Below are positions 16,435 through 25,085 of a stretch of DNA of 50,610 bases, in pieces. The notes below the pieces were generated by a model. It did not search any database and had not been told where the DNA came from. It saw nothing but the letters and a program-made list of their open reading frames with translations. Within the stretch, counting starts at the first letter, position 1, and the number at the start of each line of letters is the position of its first letter. The DNA is from Staphylococcus petrasii. Its GTDB lineage: Bacteria; Bacillota; Bacilli; Staphylococcales; Staphylococcaceae. The stretch lies in contig NZ_PPRC01000011.1 in the NCBI RefSeq assembly GCF_002902565.1, positions 1-50,610 on the forward strand, given 5' to 3'. A program made the position numbers and the translations under genes.

Positions 16435-17142
16435 TTAATTCGTTTTAAAGTCAGAAAATTTGATTTGTGTAACGTCTTTATCTTTTGGAGAAAGATCTAC
16501 AATCTTTTGGTCCTTATTATCAAGCTTAATCATCATATACTTATAATCTGAGTCATCTGCTGAACTACCGGGTATGGCTGAAGGATCAATTGCAAATTGG
16601 CCAGTATATTCCCCGTCTTTAGTAGGACCTTGGGATTGACCTGTAGAAACGTTAGTATAAAAGAAGTAACTATCTTTTCCTGGGTCTACTGAATCTAAAG
16701 CACTATTAAAATCTTCCTTTGCTTTTTTCTCAGATATTTTCTTTGTAGTTACTAGTGTCATTATGGGTTTACCATTTTCAGTGGTTACTTCAAGATACGA
16801 GTTAACATCATGGTAAGGTGTTTCTTCATAAGATTTATGTTTACTATCGAGCATTTTCTTCACATCATCCACATCTAACTTATGAGCAAAATCTAGTGGC
16901 ACAGCTGAATCTGGGTCTAAGCCAATCATTTTCATTTGGCCATTTTTAGTTAAATAAAAACCTTCCACTTTAGGTTCGCCATCTTTATTACTAACCATAT
17001 AAAGAAGGTGTTCTTTTTTATCGTTAATAATGTCTTTAATTGAAATGTCTTTTTTATGTTCGATGCTTTTACTACATCCTGTTAGAGTAGGGATTAATAA
17101 ACCTATAATGATCAATGCGATTAAATATTTTATTTTCTTCAT
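16435..17142 (-). CDS. lipoprotein of unknown function
   Basis: A 235-residue exported lipoprotein. The N-terminus has MKKIKY, a hydrophobic core and the lipobox LTGC, so Cys23 is the likely lipidated residue. The mature part is polar, alternating beta-like and Lys/Asp-rich segments, with FYLTKNGQMKMIG and GEYTGQFAIDPSAIPG. It resembles small staphylococcal envelope lipoproteins but no family is clear. AAAGGAGAATG lies upstream of ATG 17142. It is the first gene of a pair with the Ala-rich membrane protein and follows a regulator gene 82 bases upstream. Confidence 0.85.
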   Translation of the reverse strand: MKKIKYLIALIIIGLLIPTLTGCSKSIEHKKDISIKDIINDKKEHLLYMVSNKDGEPKVEGFYLTKNGQMKMIGLDPDSAVPLDFAHKLDVDDVKKMLDSKHKSYEETPYHDVNSYLEVTTENGKPIMTLVTTKKISEKKAKEDFNSALDSVDPGKDSYFFYTNVSTGQSQGPTKDGEYTGQFAIDPSAIPGSSADDSDYKYMMIKLDNKDQKIVDLSPKDKDVTQIKFSDFKTN

Positions 17143-17223
17143 ATTTCATTCTCCTTTAAGTAGTTGATTATTATGATGTAAGGGCAATTAAGAAATGAAC
17201 TCTTATTGCCCTTGGTCCCATTT

Positions 17224-17727
17224 TCAAACTTCGTGTCTTAAATAAATCATTTGAAGTTTAATAAGTTCTGTAGTGAATTGATTGAGTAGTGTAGTTGGGG
17301 ATATAAGACGTAATGATTTTCTATGATTGAAACATAACTCAATCGCTTCTCTCGTACTCACTTCAATTTCAACAGTGAGAGACTTTGAAGTTCGTTGTAA
17401 TACTTTAATGTCGTAGTTATTTTTCATTTTTTGATATAAATGAGGTGTGATTTCATAAGTCACTTTAGTAGCTTGAAGTGGCGTTCCCATATTTTTATGC
17501 ATACTTTTGATAAAATAACTGTTTTTACTCTGATCAAAAGTGATTTCCTCTTCAACATCCGAGTGAAGATTAGCTTCATGTAGATAATATCGGATATTGT
17601 CTATATCTCTTTGAATCGTCCTTGGGTTAACTTCAAATTGTTTGGCTAAATCTGCCTTATTTACAGTTTGTTTTTTCAACAATTTAGAGTAGATATTAAG
17701 TACTCTATATGCCTGTTCCATTCGCAT
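17224..17727 (-). CDS. DeoR/WYL-like transcriptional regulator
   Basis: A 167-residue protein with an N-terminal winged HTH of the HTH_11/DeoR kind (LLKKQTVNKADLAKQFEVNP, then RTIQRDIDNIRYYL). The C-terminal 80 residues resemble the WCX part that follows WYL domains (KVLQRTSKSLTVEIEVS), while the WYL core itself seems missing, making it short for the family. GAAGGGA precedes ATG 17727. Same-strand genes for a lipoprotein and a membrane protein follow and may be its targets. Function is unproven. Confidence 0.8.
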   Translation of the reverse strand: MRMEQAYRVLNIYSKLLKKQTVNKADLAKQFEVNPRTIQRDIDNIRYYLHEANLHSDVEEEITFDQSKNSYFIKSMHKNMGTPLQATKVTYEITPHLYQKMKNNYDIKVLQRTSKSLTVEIEVSTREAIELCFNHRKSLRLISPTTLLNQFTTELIKLQMIYLRHEV

Positions 17728-17884
17728 TTCTTCCCTTCACGAAACCTATTTTCATTATAAAAAACGACCCTAGACAACATGAGTCATTTAGATGAAAGTT
17801 TTAATTTTATAAAAATCTTAATTTCATTTAATTTTGTGCGATATATTCATTTTTTCTGAAAATGGATAGTCGAATGATGTCTAA

Positions 17885-18142
17885 CTAATCATTTCCTAGG
17901 ACATATGAATGTAATACATACCACTCTGTCAATTCATGAAGCGTCGTTGCGATTTGTTGTAGTAAATGACGTGTATTATCCAAATGATTTAAATAATGGA
18001 AAATTCTCTGAAAATAGCACTCGAGTAAATGTTGTTCATTGCCTTGAGCAAGACCGAACTCAATTTGTTCGTAATAGCTAACGATATTGCTAGGTGTTTC
18101 ATTATATTTAGCTAACTGTTCAGTAATAATGTCATAAAGCAT
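17885..18142 (-). CDS. small helical hypothetical protein
   Basis: An 85-residue soluble protein, rich in Leu, His, Gln and Tyr, predicted to be all helical. It has no membrane helix or motif that I recognise. GGAGGTG is well placed before ATG 18142. It lies about 160 bases upstream of the DeoR/WYL-like regulator on the same strand. A terminator (18260-18288) separates it from genes to the right, so it has its own promoter, which I could not identify. Confidence 0.7.
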   Translation of the reverse strand: MLYDIITEQLAKYNETPSNIVSYYEQIEFGLAQGNEQHLLECYFQRIFHYLNHLDNTRHLLQQIATTLHELTEWYVLHSYVLGND

Positions 18143-18259
18143 AGTTTCACCTCCGTTTCTTCATGTCGGAAACTAAAGGCGCCTGCCAAGGCGACTTTTT
18201 TTCTCTTACGAAGAACGGAATGTTAAAGGGGAGAAAGAAGATAAAAAGAACGTAAAAAA

Positions 18260-18288
18260 CCGCCATTACCGTGAATCGGTAATGGCGG
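18260..18288 (-). terminator. strong minus-strand terminator hairpin
   Basis: CCGCCATTACCG and CGGTAATGGCGG form a perfect 12-bp stem with a 5-base loop; on the minus strand it is followed by six T residues. It would end transcripts coming from the broken gene at 18479-18806. The rest of the 336-base gap (18143-18478) holds the neighbouring plus-strand hairpin and no gene that I can support. Confidence 0.8.
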
Positions 18289-18293
18289 CGCCA

Positions 18294-18336
18294 ACACTTG
18301 AGTGTCGCACGTTATGCGACACTCAAGTGTGTTTTT
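18294..18336 (+). terminator. strong plus-strand terminator with no obvious gene
   Basis: ACACTTGAGTGTCGCA and TGCGACACTCAAGTGT form a perfect 16-bp stem with a 5-base loop, followed by GTTTTT. No plus-strand gene precedes it for nearly 3 kb, so it may end an antisense or small RNA. Confidence 0.7.
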
Positions 18337-18478
18337 AATGTTAAAGACAAGTAATTAATTAAATTTATAAAATCCTGAGACAAGCTTTCCTTTTTTAATA
18401 CCTCAAGATATATTAGTTTCGAATTTGATATTGACTATTTTTAAACAAAAATAACCAATGATTTCTAAAGTGTCTGTA

Positions 18479-18806
18479 TCAACTATAAAATAAGTACGTA
18501 GAGAATAAAAGTAAAGCTTTATTTTGTAAGTAAGATGTTATAGAGGGGTTAGAAGAAGTAGTAAATTGATTGATATTATCTTGGAGAAATTTTAAAAATG
18601 AATTACTTGTATTTGAGTAGTCATCAAAGTCGGAAAGATTATAAATTCGATGATTTACTTTTCTCAATTTTTTCATATAGTTCAAGTAAATTTGCTGTAG
18701 TTAATTCATTTTCAAGGAGATTTTTAAATGGTTTAAATTCTGCAGTTGCAAATATAATCGCTTCTTCTTGAGATAATGTATAAGAACCTCTTTCTTCTGG
18801 TATCAT
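18479..18806 (-). pseudogene. frameshifted small hypothetical gene
   Basis: From ATG 18806 a frame encodes MIPEERGSYTLSQEEA and continues to LYEKIEK before stopping at 18639 (55 residues). A second frame then continues with VNHRIYNLSDFDDY and runs to 18479. Removing one base from the A4 run on the minus strand (18659-18662) joins them into a single protein of about 108 residues with no membrane helix. I read this as one gene broken by a 1-base insertion. A sequencing error or slippage-based switching would look the same. The intact product is not recognised. Confidence 0.6.
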
Positions 18807-18904
18807 GTTAATCAACCGCCTTTGTATAAATAGTTTTATAAATTATATATATTATTATATTGTTAACAAGTTTATTTTTACATAACATTAAATCTAAGAT
18901 AATA

Positions 18905-18938
18905 AAAAAGGAATCCAATTTAACATTGAATTCCTTCT
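18905..18938 (-). terminator. terminator of the DASS transporter gene
   Basis: AAGGAATTCAA and TTGGATTCCTT pair on the minus strand and are followed by TTTTTAT. Confidence 0.8.
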
Positions 18939-18943
18939 TATAA

Positions 18944-20362
18944 TTACATCAGTCCGATGAGTTTCATCCATAGTGAGCCGATGCCTAGCCAAATAATGAA
19001 GTAAACGATACCTAGAGCAAGGTTCATTAACCACCAACGTTTTTGACTTATATAACCGGCGCCGTAAATGATTGGTGCTGGACCACTACTGTAATGTGTT
19101 GTAGAAGCCATTAAGTTACCGAAGAAACCTAACATTAATGCACTAAATAACGGAGGCGCACCAGCTGCTACAGCTACGCCAAGTAAAGCGGCATACATCG
19201 CACTTACGTGAGCTGTTGAACTTGCGAATAAATAGTGTGAGTAGAAATAGAATACGATTAAGATGATAAGTACAATTGGCCAACTTAAACCACCTAAACT
19301 ATGAGCGATAAGATGGCTTAACCAAGGAATGAAGCCAAGTTTGTTTAATTGGTCGGCCATCATAACAAGTACTGAGAACCAAACTAATGTATTCCAAGCG
19401 CCTGTTTCGTTTAAAACATCTTTCCAATTCAACACGCCTGTGATGAGTAATAATGATAAAGCAATAAATGCTGTTAAAGTGGCATCTATACCAATGTAAC
19501 TACCTGTCATCCACAATAGTAAAGCGACAATAAAGATACCAATCATGAATTTTTCAGCTTTAGAAATACCACCCATTTCAGAAAGTTGATCTTCAGCCCA
19601 TTTTTTAGCATCTGGCGTTTCTTTAACTGTAGGTGGATACATTTTATAAATAATAAATGGCACTACAATTAGAGAAATTAACCCTGGAACGATTGCTGCT
19701 AAGAACCAATTCATCCAAGTAATGTGCACATGTGCTGTCTTTTCAGCTAAGTTTTGGGCTAGAGGGTTACCAGCCATCGCTGTTAAGAACATTGCCGCAG
19801 TAATTAAGTTACCTTGGAACTCTGTGAAGAGTAAGAATGCACCCATTTTACGTTCAGTCCCTTGTTTAGGATCTGAATCGAATGATTTTGATAAAGATTG
19901 AATAATAGGGAACATAATACCACCAGCACGCGCAGTGTTACTAGGTGTAGCTGGGGCTAAGATTAAATCAACGCCGACAAGGGAGTAGGCTAATCCGAGC
20001 GTCTTTTTCCCGAAAAGTTTAACGAATTGGAGGGCAATTCGACGACCAAGACCTGTCTTCACGAAACCTCTTGAAATGAAGAACGCCATTGCAATTAGCC
20101 AAATACTAGGATTACCAAAGCCTTGAACGGCTGTTTTAGTATCAACGACGCCAACTAATACGGTAAGAGTAAAACCGAGGATAGATACGGCACCGATTGA
20201 CATTGGTTGTGTAATACAGCCAACGATAGTCGCTACAAAGATAGCGAACATGAGCCAAGCTTGCATACTTAATGCCTCAGGTCTGAACGGCGTAATTAAT
20301 GCAAGAATGACACCGATAACTACGGGCAGTATAAATTTCTTATACTGAACAGAATTATCCAT
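18944..20362 (-). CDS. DASS-family dicarboxylate/2-oxoglutarate transporter
   Basis: A 472-residue membrane transporter of the divalent anion:Na+ symporter family, 2-oxoglutarate/malate (SodiT1/CitT-like) branch. It has about 12 hydrophobic helices. Family markers include APATPSNTARAGGIMFPI in the first half and SSTAHVSAMYAAL plus MASTTHYSSGPAPI in the second, the two clamp regions that bind carboxylate and cation. ATG 20362 follows AGAAGG; the TTG at 20380 lies upstream of that site. It stands alone between terminators. The exact substrate cannot be told from sequence. Confidence 0.9.
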   Translation of the reverse strand: MDNSVQYKKFILPVVIGVILALITPFRPEALSMQAWLMFAIFVATIVGCITQPMSIGAVSILGFTLTVLVGVVDTKTAVQGFGNPSIWLIAMAFFISRGFVKTGLGRRIALQFVKLFGKKTLGLAYSLVGVDLILAPATPSNTARAGGIMFPIIQSLSKSFDSDPKQGTERKMGAFLLFTEFQGNLITAAMFLTAMAGNPLAQNLAEKTAHVHITWMNWFLAAIVPGLISLIVVPFIIYKMYPPTVKETPDAKKWAEDQLSEMGGISKAEKFMIGIFIVALLLWMTGSYIGIDATLTAFIALSLLLITGVLNWKDVLNETGAWNTLVWFSVLVMMADQLNKLGFIPWLSHLIAHSLGGLSWPIVLIILIVFYFYSHYLFASSTAHVSAMYAALLGVAVAAGAPPLFSALMLGFFGNLMASTTHYSSGPAPIIYGAGYISQKRWWLMNLALGIVYFIIWLGIGSLWMKLIGLM

Positions 20363-20601
20363 AACGAAACCTTCTTTCAATCTATTTTTTCAATATTTCA
20401 TACATTAGAATAGACCTATTTTTAAAGATTGTACAGAGGCTATAAGTAATTAATTGAGAATATTTCTCATTATTTTATTTTGGAAAATTCAATAGAAAAT
20501 TGGGCGCGAATTTAGGAATTGGAATATGTGGATTTTTAGGTGGTAACTATGACGGAATGCTAAAGTATCATGTCTACTACAGAGGGCATTGCCGAAACAC
20601 T

Positions 20602-20654
20602 AAAAACCAGCAGCTATATGCGATAAAGTTGTGTCGCTAGGTATCTGCTGGTTT
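20602..20654 (-). terminator. terminator of the BCCT/DUF1445 operon
   Basis: AAACCAGCAG and CTGCTGGTTT, extended by partly paired inner arms, form a long stem; on the minus strand it ends in T residues just after the DUF1445 stop. The gap up to 20362 shows no other gene. Confidence 0.75.
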
Positions 20655-20667
20655 CTTTTCAAAAGAA

Positions 20668-21453
20668 TTAATTACTCAATTCGCTATCTTTAATGTCTGT
20701 GATGAACATGTGGCCTGGGGAGTGGGTGATCATGATGTCGGGTTTGGTGTCTAGTGCGACGGATTGTGGTGTGACGCCGCAACCCCAGAATACTGGGACT
20801 TCGCCGGCTTTAATGGTCACGGGTTCGCCGTAATCTGGTTCGTTAATATTGTTGATGCCTAGTTCTTCGGGTGAGCCGATGTGAATAGGCGTGCCATGAA
20901 CGTTCTTGAAGTGCGATGTGATTTCGGTTGCTTGGATGGCTTGAGCGATGGTCATTGGGCGCATACTTACGGTGATATTACCTTTAAATTGTCCGCTAGG
21001 TTCGGCTGGAATGTTTGTACGATACATAGGGACGTTGTGTGCTTCTTCGATATGACGCACGGGAACGCCAGCTTCTAGGAGTGCATGTTCAAAGGTGAAG
21101 CTACAGCCAATAAGGAAACTCACCATGTCTTCGGTGTAAAGGTCAGTGATGTCATCTGTTTCTCTAATGAGTTTGCCATGTTCATAAATACGATATTTGG
21201 GCACTTCTGTACGAATATCTGCATCTTTTCCGAAATAAGGAAAAGAAGGTGAACCTACTTCTGAAACGTCTAATAATGGGCACGTCTTTGGATTTCTAAA
21301 GCAAAATTTTAAAAAATCATAAGCATAAGCGGAAGGTAAGATAACGACATTTGCTTGAATATACCCCTTTGCCATGCCACTTGTATGGTCTGTTAATTTA
21401 CCTTCACGAATCAATTGGCGTAGTTCACTAGGGGACTTTTGCGCATAATTCAT
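20668..21453 (-). CDS. DUF1445 putative hydro-lyase, D-glutamate cyclase-like
   Basis: A 261-residue cytoplasmic protein of the DUF1445/YcsI family. Blocks typical of it are IREGKLTDHTSGMAKGYIQAN near the N-terminus, FLIGCSFTFEHAL in the middle and VPVFWGCGVTPQ with ITHSPGHMF at the end. A mammalian relative is D-glutamate cyclase, which turns D-glutamate into 5-oxo-D-proline; the bacterial substrate may differ. AAAGGAGG precedes ATG 21453. It follows the BCCT transporter by 24 bases, so import and metabolism of one compound is plausible (inference). Confidence 0.88.
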   Translation of the reverse strand: MNYAQKSPSELRQLIREGKLTDHTSGMAKGYIQANVVILPSAYAYDFLKFCFRNPKTCPLLDVSEVGSPSFPYFGKDADIRTEVPKYRIYEHGKLIRETDDITDLYTEDMVSFLIGCSFTFEHALLEAGVPVRHIEEAHNVPMYRTNIPAEPSGQFKGNITVSMRPMTIAQAIQATEITSHFKNVHGTPIHIGSPEELGINNINEPDYGEPVTIKAGEVPVFWGCGVTPQSVALDTKPDIMITHSPGHMFITDIKDSELSN

Positions 21454-21477
21454 AATAAATGCCTCCTTTATTTCATG

Positions 21478-23094
21478 TTAGTCTTTTGTCTGGTTATTGT
21501 TGTCTTTCTTTTTCTGAGCTTCGGTTTCTTTTTCACGTTTTTCTAAAGGAATAGAATAATCTTTGTCATCATTAATATAAGACATTTGGAAATGCTTGGT
21601 GTGTTCTCGACGTAATGCGCGCATAATTGAAATGGTCATTAATAATAAAATAATTGAAAACGGTAAACCAGTAACGACTGAAGCGGTTTGTAAACTAGTT
21701 AAACCACCGGCAATCGTCATAGCGACGGAAATAGCACCAATCAGTAAGCCCCAAATGACTTTATGTTTAACTTTAGGGTTCTCATCTCCACCAGTTGCCA
21801 TGCCAGCCACAATATGCGTTGTTGAATCTGCACTTGTGACGATAAGTAAGAAAATTAAGATGATGGCTAAACCACTTGTAATGTCTGCGAGTGGAAATTT
21901 AGATAGTAATTCGAAAAGTGCAACTGTATAATCTTTATCAACAAGTTGAGCAATATTATCTCCACCCATGGCAATTTTTACAGCCATGCCACCGAAGCCA
22001 GCAATCCACACAAATGAAATAAGTGGTGGCATAATCAATACACAAATGATAAATTCGCGAATCGTACGACCGCGAGATACTCGAGCAACGAAGCCACCGA
22101 TAAATGGAGACCAAGAAATAACCCATGCCCAATAGAATACGGTCCATTGCTGAATCCAAGCATTCTTACCAGTATAAGGGTCAATACGTAAACTATACTC
22201 AACAAAATGACGAATATAGTCACCGATTGCTAAGGTGTACGATTCTAAAATGAATTTCAAATCTCCGAAAATTAGCATGAATAAAAGTAATACAGCACCT
22301 AATATAATGTTGATATTACTCAACCACTTCACGCCTTTATTTAAGCCTGTAATCGCTGATCCTAAGAAAATGCAGACCATCAATATAGTGATAGATATTT
22401 TAGTGAAATTTGTATTAGGTACATGAAAGACGTGATTCAGCCCACCACTAATCTGCATAATTCCTAGACCAATCGACGTTGCGATACCCATTACAGTTGA
22501 AATAATGGCTAAGATATCGATAATATTTCGAATTGGTCGTTTATAAGCTTCTCCAAAGACAGGTTCCATTGCTGTTGAAATTAACCCATCTCGTTTTTTG
22601 CGAAATTGGAAGTATGCTACTATTAATCCCGCCATAGCGAAGATAGACCATTGTGAGATGCCCCAATGGAAGAAGGTGTATCCCATCGCAAGTCGTGCAG
22701 ATTCTGCCGATTGGTCTGAAACTTTTTCTGGAAAAGGTGAATGAAGGTAGTGCGTGAGAGGTTCAGCTACACCCCAAAAGACGATACCGACACCAAGACC
22801 AGCAGAAAATAACATACCTAGCCAAGATAAGAATGAAAATTCAGGTTCTTCATCATCGCTACCCAATTTAAAACGACCATAACGAGAAATAGCTAAAGCA
22901 ATTAAAAAGATATCTAGAATAAATATAATAAGTAAGAATAGCCAACCGAATGAATTAGAAATAAAGTCATAGACACTTTGTGCGTGTGCCCCGAAGGCTT
23001 TAGGAAAGAACCCAGCAGTTGCAGTAATGATAAAAATAATAATTACAGATATAAAATAAACTAATTTATTGTTCTTTTTTCGCTTATCCGTCAT
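21478..23094 (-). CDS. BCCT-family betaine/choline/carnitine transporter
   Basis: A 538-residue transporter with about 12 helices. The BCCT signatures are visible: GMLFSAGLGVGIVFWGVAEP near residue 95 and the aromatic box region VFYWAWVISWSPFIGGFVAR near residue 320. It ends in a charged cytoplasmic tail with Lys/Glu/Gln repeats, as in osmoregulated members. The family imports glycine betaine, choline, carnitine or related zwitterions with Na+ or H+. The ribosome site is weak (GAAAG). The downstream D-glutamate cyclase-like gene suggests the substrate may be other than an osmolyte. Confidence 0.9.
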   Translation of the reverse strand: MTDKRKKNNKLVYFISVIIIFIITATAGFFPKAFGAHAQSVYDFISNSFGWLFLLIIFILDIFLIALAISRYGRFKLGSDDEEPEFSFLSWLGMLFSAGLGVGIVFWGVAEPLTHYLHSPFPEKVSDQSAESARLAMGYTFFHWGISQWSIFAMAGLIVAYFQFRKKRDGLISTAMEPVFGEAYKRPIRNIIDILAIISTVMGIATSIGLGIMQISGGLNHVFHVPNTNFTKISITILMVCIFLGSAITGLNKGVKWLSNINIILGAVLLLFMLIFGDLKFILESYTLAIGDYIRHFVEYSLRIDPYTGKNAWIQQWTVFYWAWVISWSPFIGGFVARVSRGRTIREFIICVLIMPPLISFVWIAGFGGMAVKIAMGGDNIAQLVDKDYTVALFELLSKFPLADITSGLAIILIFLLIVTSADSTTHIVAGMATGGDENPKVKHKVIWGLLIGAISVAMTIAGGLTSLQTASVVTGLPFSIILLLMTISIMRALRREHTKHFQMSYINDDKDYSIPLEKREKETEAQKKKDNNNQTKD

Positions 23095-23244
23095 CTTTCA
23101 ATTAAGTCATCCCTTTGTTTTAGTTATTTAGTATGAGTATAACTATAAATTTGAGTTTTTTCAAAATTCAATCTTTTTAAAATTTAATTATATTGAGGAC
23201 AAGGATGAAAACTTTTTCCAAAGTAATAAATTGAATATCTGAAA

Positions 23245-23253
23245 TGCTATAAT
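23245..23253 (+). promoter_or_regulatory. extended -10 promoter of nagA
   Basis: TGCTATAAT is a perfect extended -10 element, 43 bases before the nagA start. No good -35 is seen, as expected for this class. Confidence 0.6.
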
Positions 23254-23295
23254 TGTTATGAATTTAGAACAATATTTAAGAAAAGAAGGTATATC

Positions 23296-24450
23296 ATGTC
23301 GAACTATGTCATTACTAATGGAAGAATTTATACAGAAGAACAAGTTATTGAAAATGGATATCTTGTAGTAGAAGATGGTAAAATAAGTGATATTCAAGAA
23401 GGCGAGTATACAGGCGATTTACAACAAGTAGATGCTAAAGGACAAAATATCTTACCAGGATTTATCGATATTCACATTCATGGCGGATACGGTGAAGATG
23501 CTATGGACGCGTCATATGAAGGATTGAAACATTTAGCAGAACAATTGTTATCGGAAGGCACAACGACGTTCTTAGCGACAACAATGACACAATCAGACGA
23601 GAACATTGAAAAAGCGTTGAAAAATATTGTGGCTTATCAAGCGGACCAACAAAAAGGTGAGGCAGCAGAAATCGGTGGTGTTCATTTAGAAGGACCATTT
23701 ATTTCAGAACATAAAGTAGGCGCGCAAAATCCAAAATATGTACAACGTCCTTCAGTAACTAAAATTCAACATTTCCAAGAAATTGCGAACGGACAAATTA
23801 AAATCATAACATTTGCGCCAGAAGTAGAAGGTGCGCATGAAACATTAAATGCCTTACATGACGATATCATCTTCTCAATGGGACACACAGTAGCTACATT
23901 TGATGAAGCAAACGAAGCGGTTGAACATGGCGCTAAACACATTACTCATCTTTATAATGCAGCAACACCATTTGAACATCGTGATCCAGGTGTCTTTGGT
24001 GCAGCATGGACAAATAAAGGCTTAAATACTGAAATCATTGTTGATGGGGTACATTCACATCCTGCTTCAGTTAATATTGCCTATAAACAAAAAGGCAATG
24101 AACATATGTATTTAATTACAGACGCTATGCGCGCTAAAGGCATGAAAGACGGTGAATATGACTTAGGCGGTCAAAACGTTATCGTTAAAGGTAAAGAAGC
24201 AAGATTAGCAAGTGGTGCTTTAGCAGGTAGTATTCTAAGAATGAATGATGGCCTACGTAATTTAATGACGTATACACATGATTCATTGGAGAATTTATGG
24301 CGTGTAGCTAGTTTAAACCAAGCGAAAGCATTGAAAATTGATGATATTAAAGGTAGTTTAGCGATTGGTAAAGACGCGGATATCGTTATAGCAAATAATG
24401 AAATTGAAATTAGTAAAACAATTAAAGCGGGCACAATTCATCACTTTTAA
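23296..24450 (+). CDS. nagA: N-acetylglucosamine-6-phosphate deacetylase
   Basis: A 384-residue amidohydrolase-fold enzyme producing glucosamine-6-phosphate and acetate. Visible motifs: GFIDIHIHGG metal site near residue 56, GVHLEGPFIS with the metal-binding Glu near 132, GHTVATFDEA, THLYNAATPFEHRDPG with the second His, and LITDAMRAKG with the catalytic Asp. AAGAAGG precedes ATG 23296. It is single, with nagB nearby in the opposite direction. The glucosamine-6-phosphate goes to NagB for entry into glycolysis. Confidence 0.95.
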   Translation: MSNYVITNGRIYTEEQVIENGYLVVEDGKISDIQEGEYTGDLQQVDAKGQNILPGFIDIHIHGGYGEDAMDASYEGLKHLAEQLLSEGTTTFLATTMTQSDENIEKALKNIVAYQADQQKGEAAEIGGVHLEGPFISEHKVGAQNPKYVQRPSVTKIQHFQEIANGQIKIITFAPEVEGAHETLNALHDDIIFSMGHTVATFDEANEAVEHGAKHITHLYNAATPFEHRDPGVFGAAWTNKGLNTEIIVDGVHSHPASVNIAYKQKGNEHMYLITDAMRAKGMKDGEYDLGGQNVIVKGKEARLASGALAGSILRMNDGLRNLMTYTHDSLENLWRVASLNQAKALKIDDIKGSLAIGKDADIVIANNEIEISKTIKAGTIHHF

Positions 24451-24537
24451 GACTACCCGCATAGTCAAAATATGAAAAATTGAAAGATGAGTTATATATA
24501 GAGTTGTTGACTTGTAGACAAAGTCATACAAATACAA

Positions 24538-24658
24538 AGACTGTCAGAAAACCCTTGTCAATCGAGGAAATGAAATGCGTAACGACGGGAGTTTACTAAA
24601 AGTAAATGAGCTAGGTACGCATAAAGTGACAAAGAGTGAAAGGGTTTGTCTACAGTCT
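24538..24658. repeat. imperfect 120-base inverted repeat downstream of nagA
   Basis: AGACTGTCAGAAAACCCTT on the left pairs with AAGGGTTTGTCTACAGTCT on the right; inner parts such as ATGCGTA and TACGCAT also pair. A further partial copy of the arm lies near 24511. It follows the nagA stop and precedes its terminator, so it may form the 3' untranslated part of the nagA mRNA. Confidence 0.6.
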
Positions 24659-24659
24659 G

Positions 24660-24692
24660 ATGCGCACACATATTGTGCGCATTTATATTTTT
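24660..24692 (+). terminator. intrinsic terminator of nagA
   Basis: ATGCGCACA and TGTGCGCAT form a perfect 9-bp stem with a 5-base loop followed by TTATATTTTT. Confidence 0.85.
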
Positions 24693-24777
24693 ATAGGTTT
24701 AAAATTGTGAAAATAAGTGAATATAAAAATTAACTATGTGAAAAATTAAAATCTTAATAAGAAAGGGGGCTATCACG

Positions 24778-25026
24778 GTGCAACATGACTTAAGATTTCC
24801 AAGTGCAAAAAATTTCTTCACAACTTTGGGATGGTTGTCTGTTATAGCTTTAATCGCTGTACTTGTACTTAACTTACTTGTTTATAGCACGTTTAACAGT
24901 TTTAGTGATTTTCATTTACACTTCAACTTACATCAAACTGAATTAATCTTCGCAATTACTTTTGCGATTATTGCAATTGTAAGTATTATTATGTCTTTAA
25001 TTTTAAAATTATTTAAACATTCATAA
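24778..25026 (+). CDS. small two-helix membrane protein
   Basis: An 82-residue protein starting at GTG 24778 behind AAAGGGGG. It has two strongly hydrophobic helices (about residues 18-36 and 53-76) joined by a His/Phe-rich loop (FSDFHLHFNLH). There is no recognised family. It sits between nagA and nagB and converges on nagB with a shared terminator. The His-rich loop could bind metal, but this is only a guess. Confidence 0.7.
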   Translation: MQHDLRFPSAKNFFTTLGWLSVIALIAVLVLNLLVYSTFNSFSDFHLHFNLHQTELIFAITFAIIAIVSIIMSLILKLFKHS

Positions 25027-25037
25027 TAGATAACTAA

Positions 25038-25085
25038 AGGACAGTATTCAAAGGTTTTAAAACTTCGAATACTGTCCTATTTTTA
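25038..25085. terminator. bidirectional terminator between the small membrane gene and nagB
   Basis: AGGACAGTATTC and GAATACTGTCCT pair perfectly around an AT-rich loop. T residues follow on the plus strand; on the minus strand the T-tract is weaker. The element overlaps the end of nagB. Confidence 0.85.

Noticed and set aside
18179..18203. GGCGCCTGCCAAGGCG followed by T residues as a terminator
   Set aside because: Only a 4-bp stem forms reliably and it lies in the 5' leader of the minus-strand gene at 17885-18142, so it was left out.
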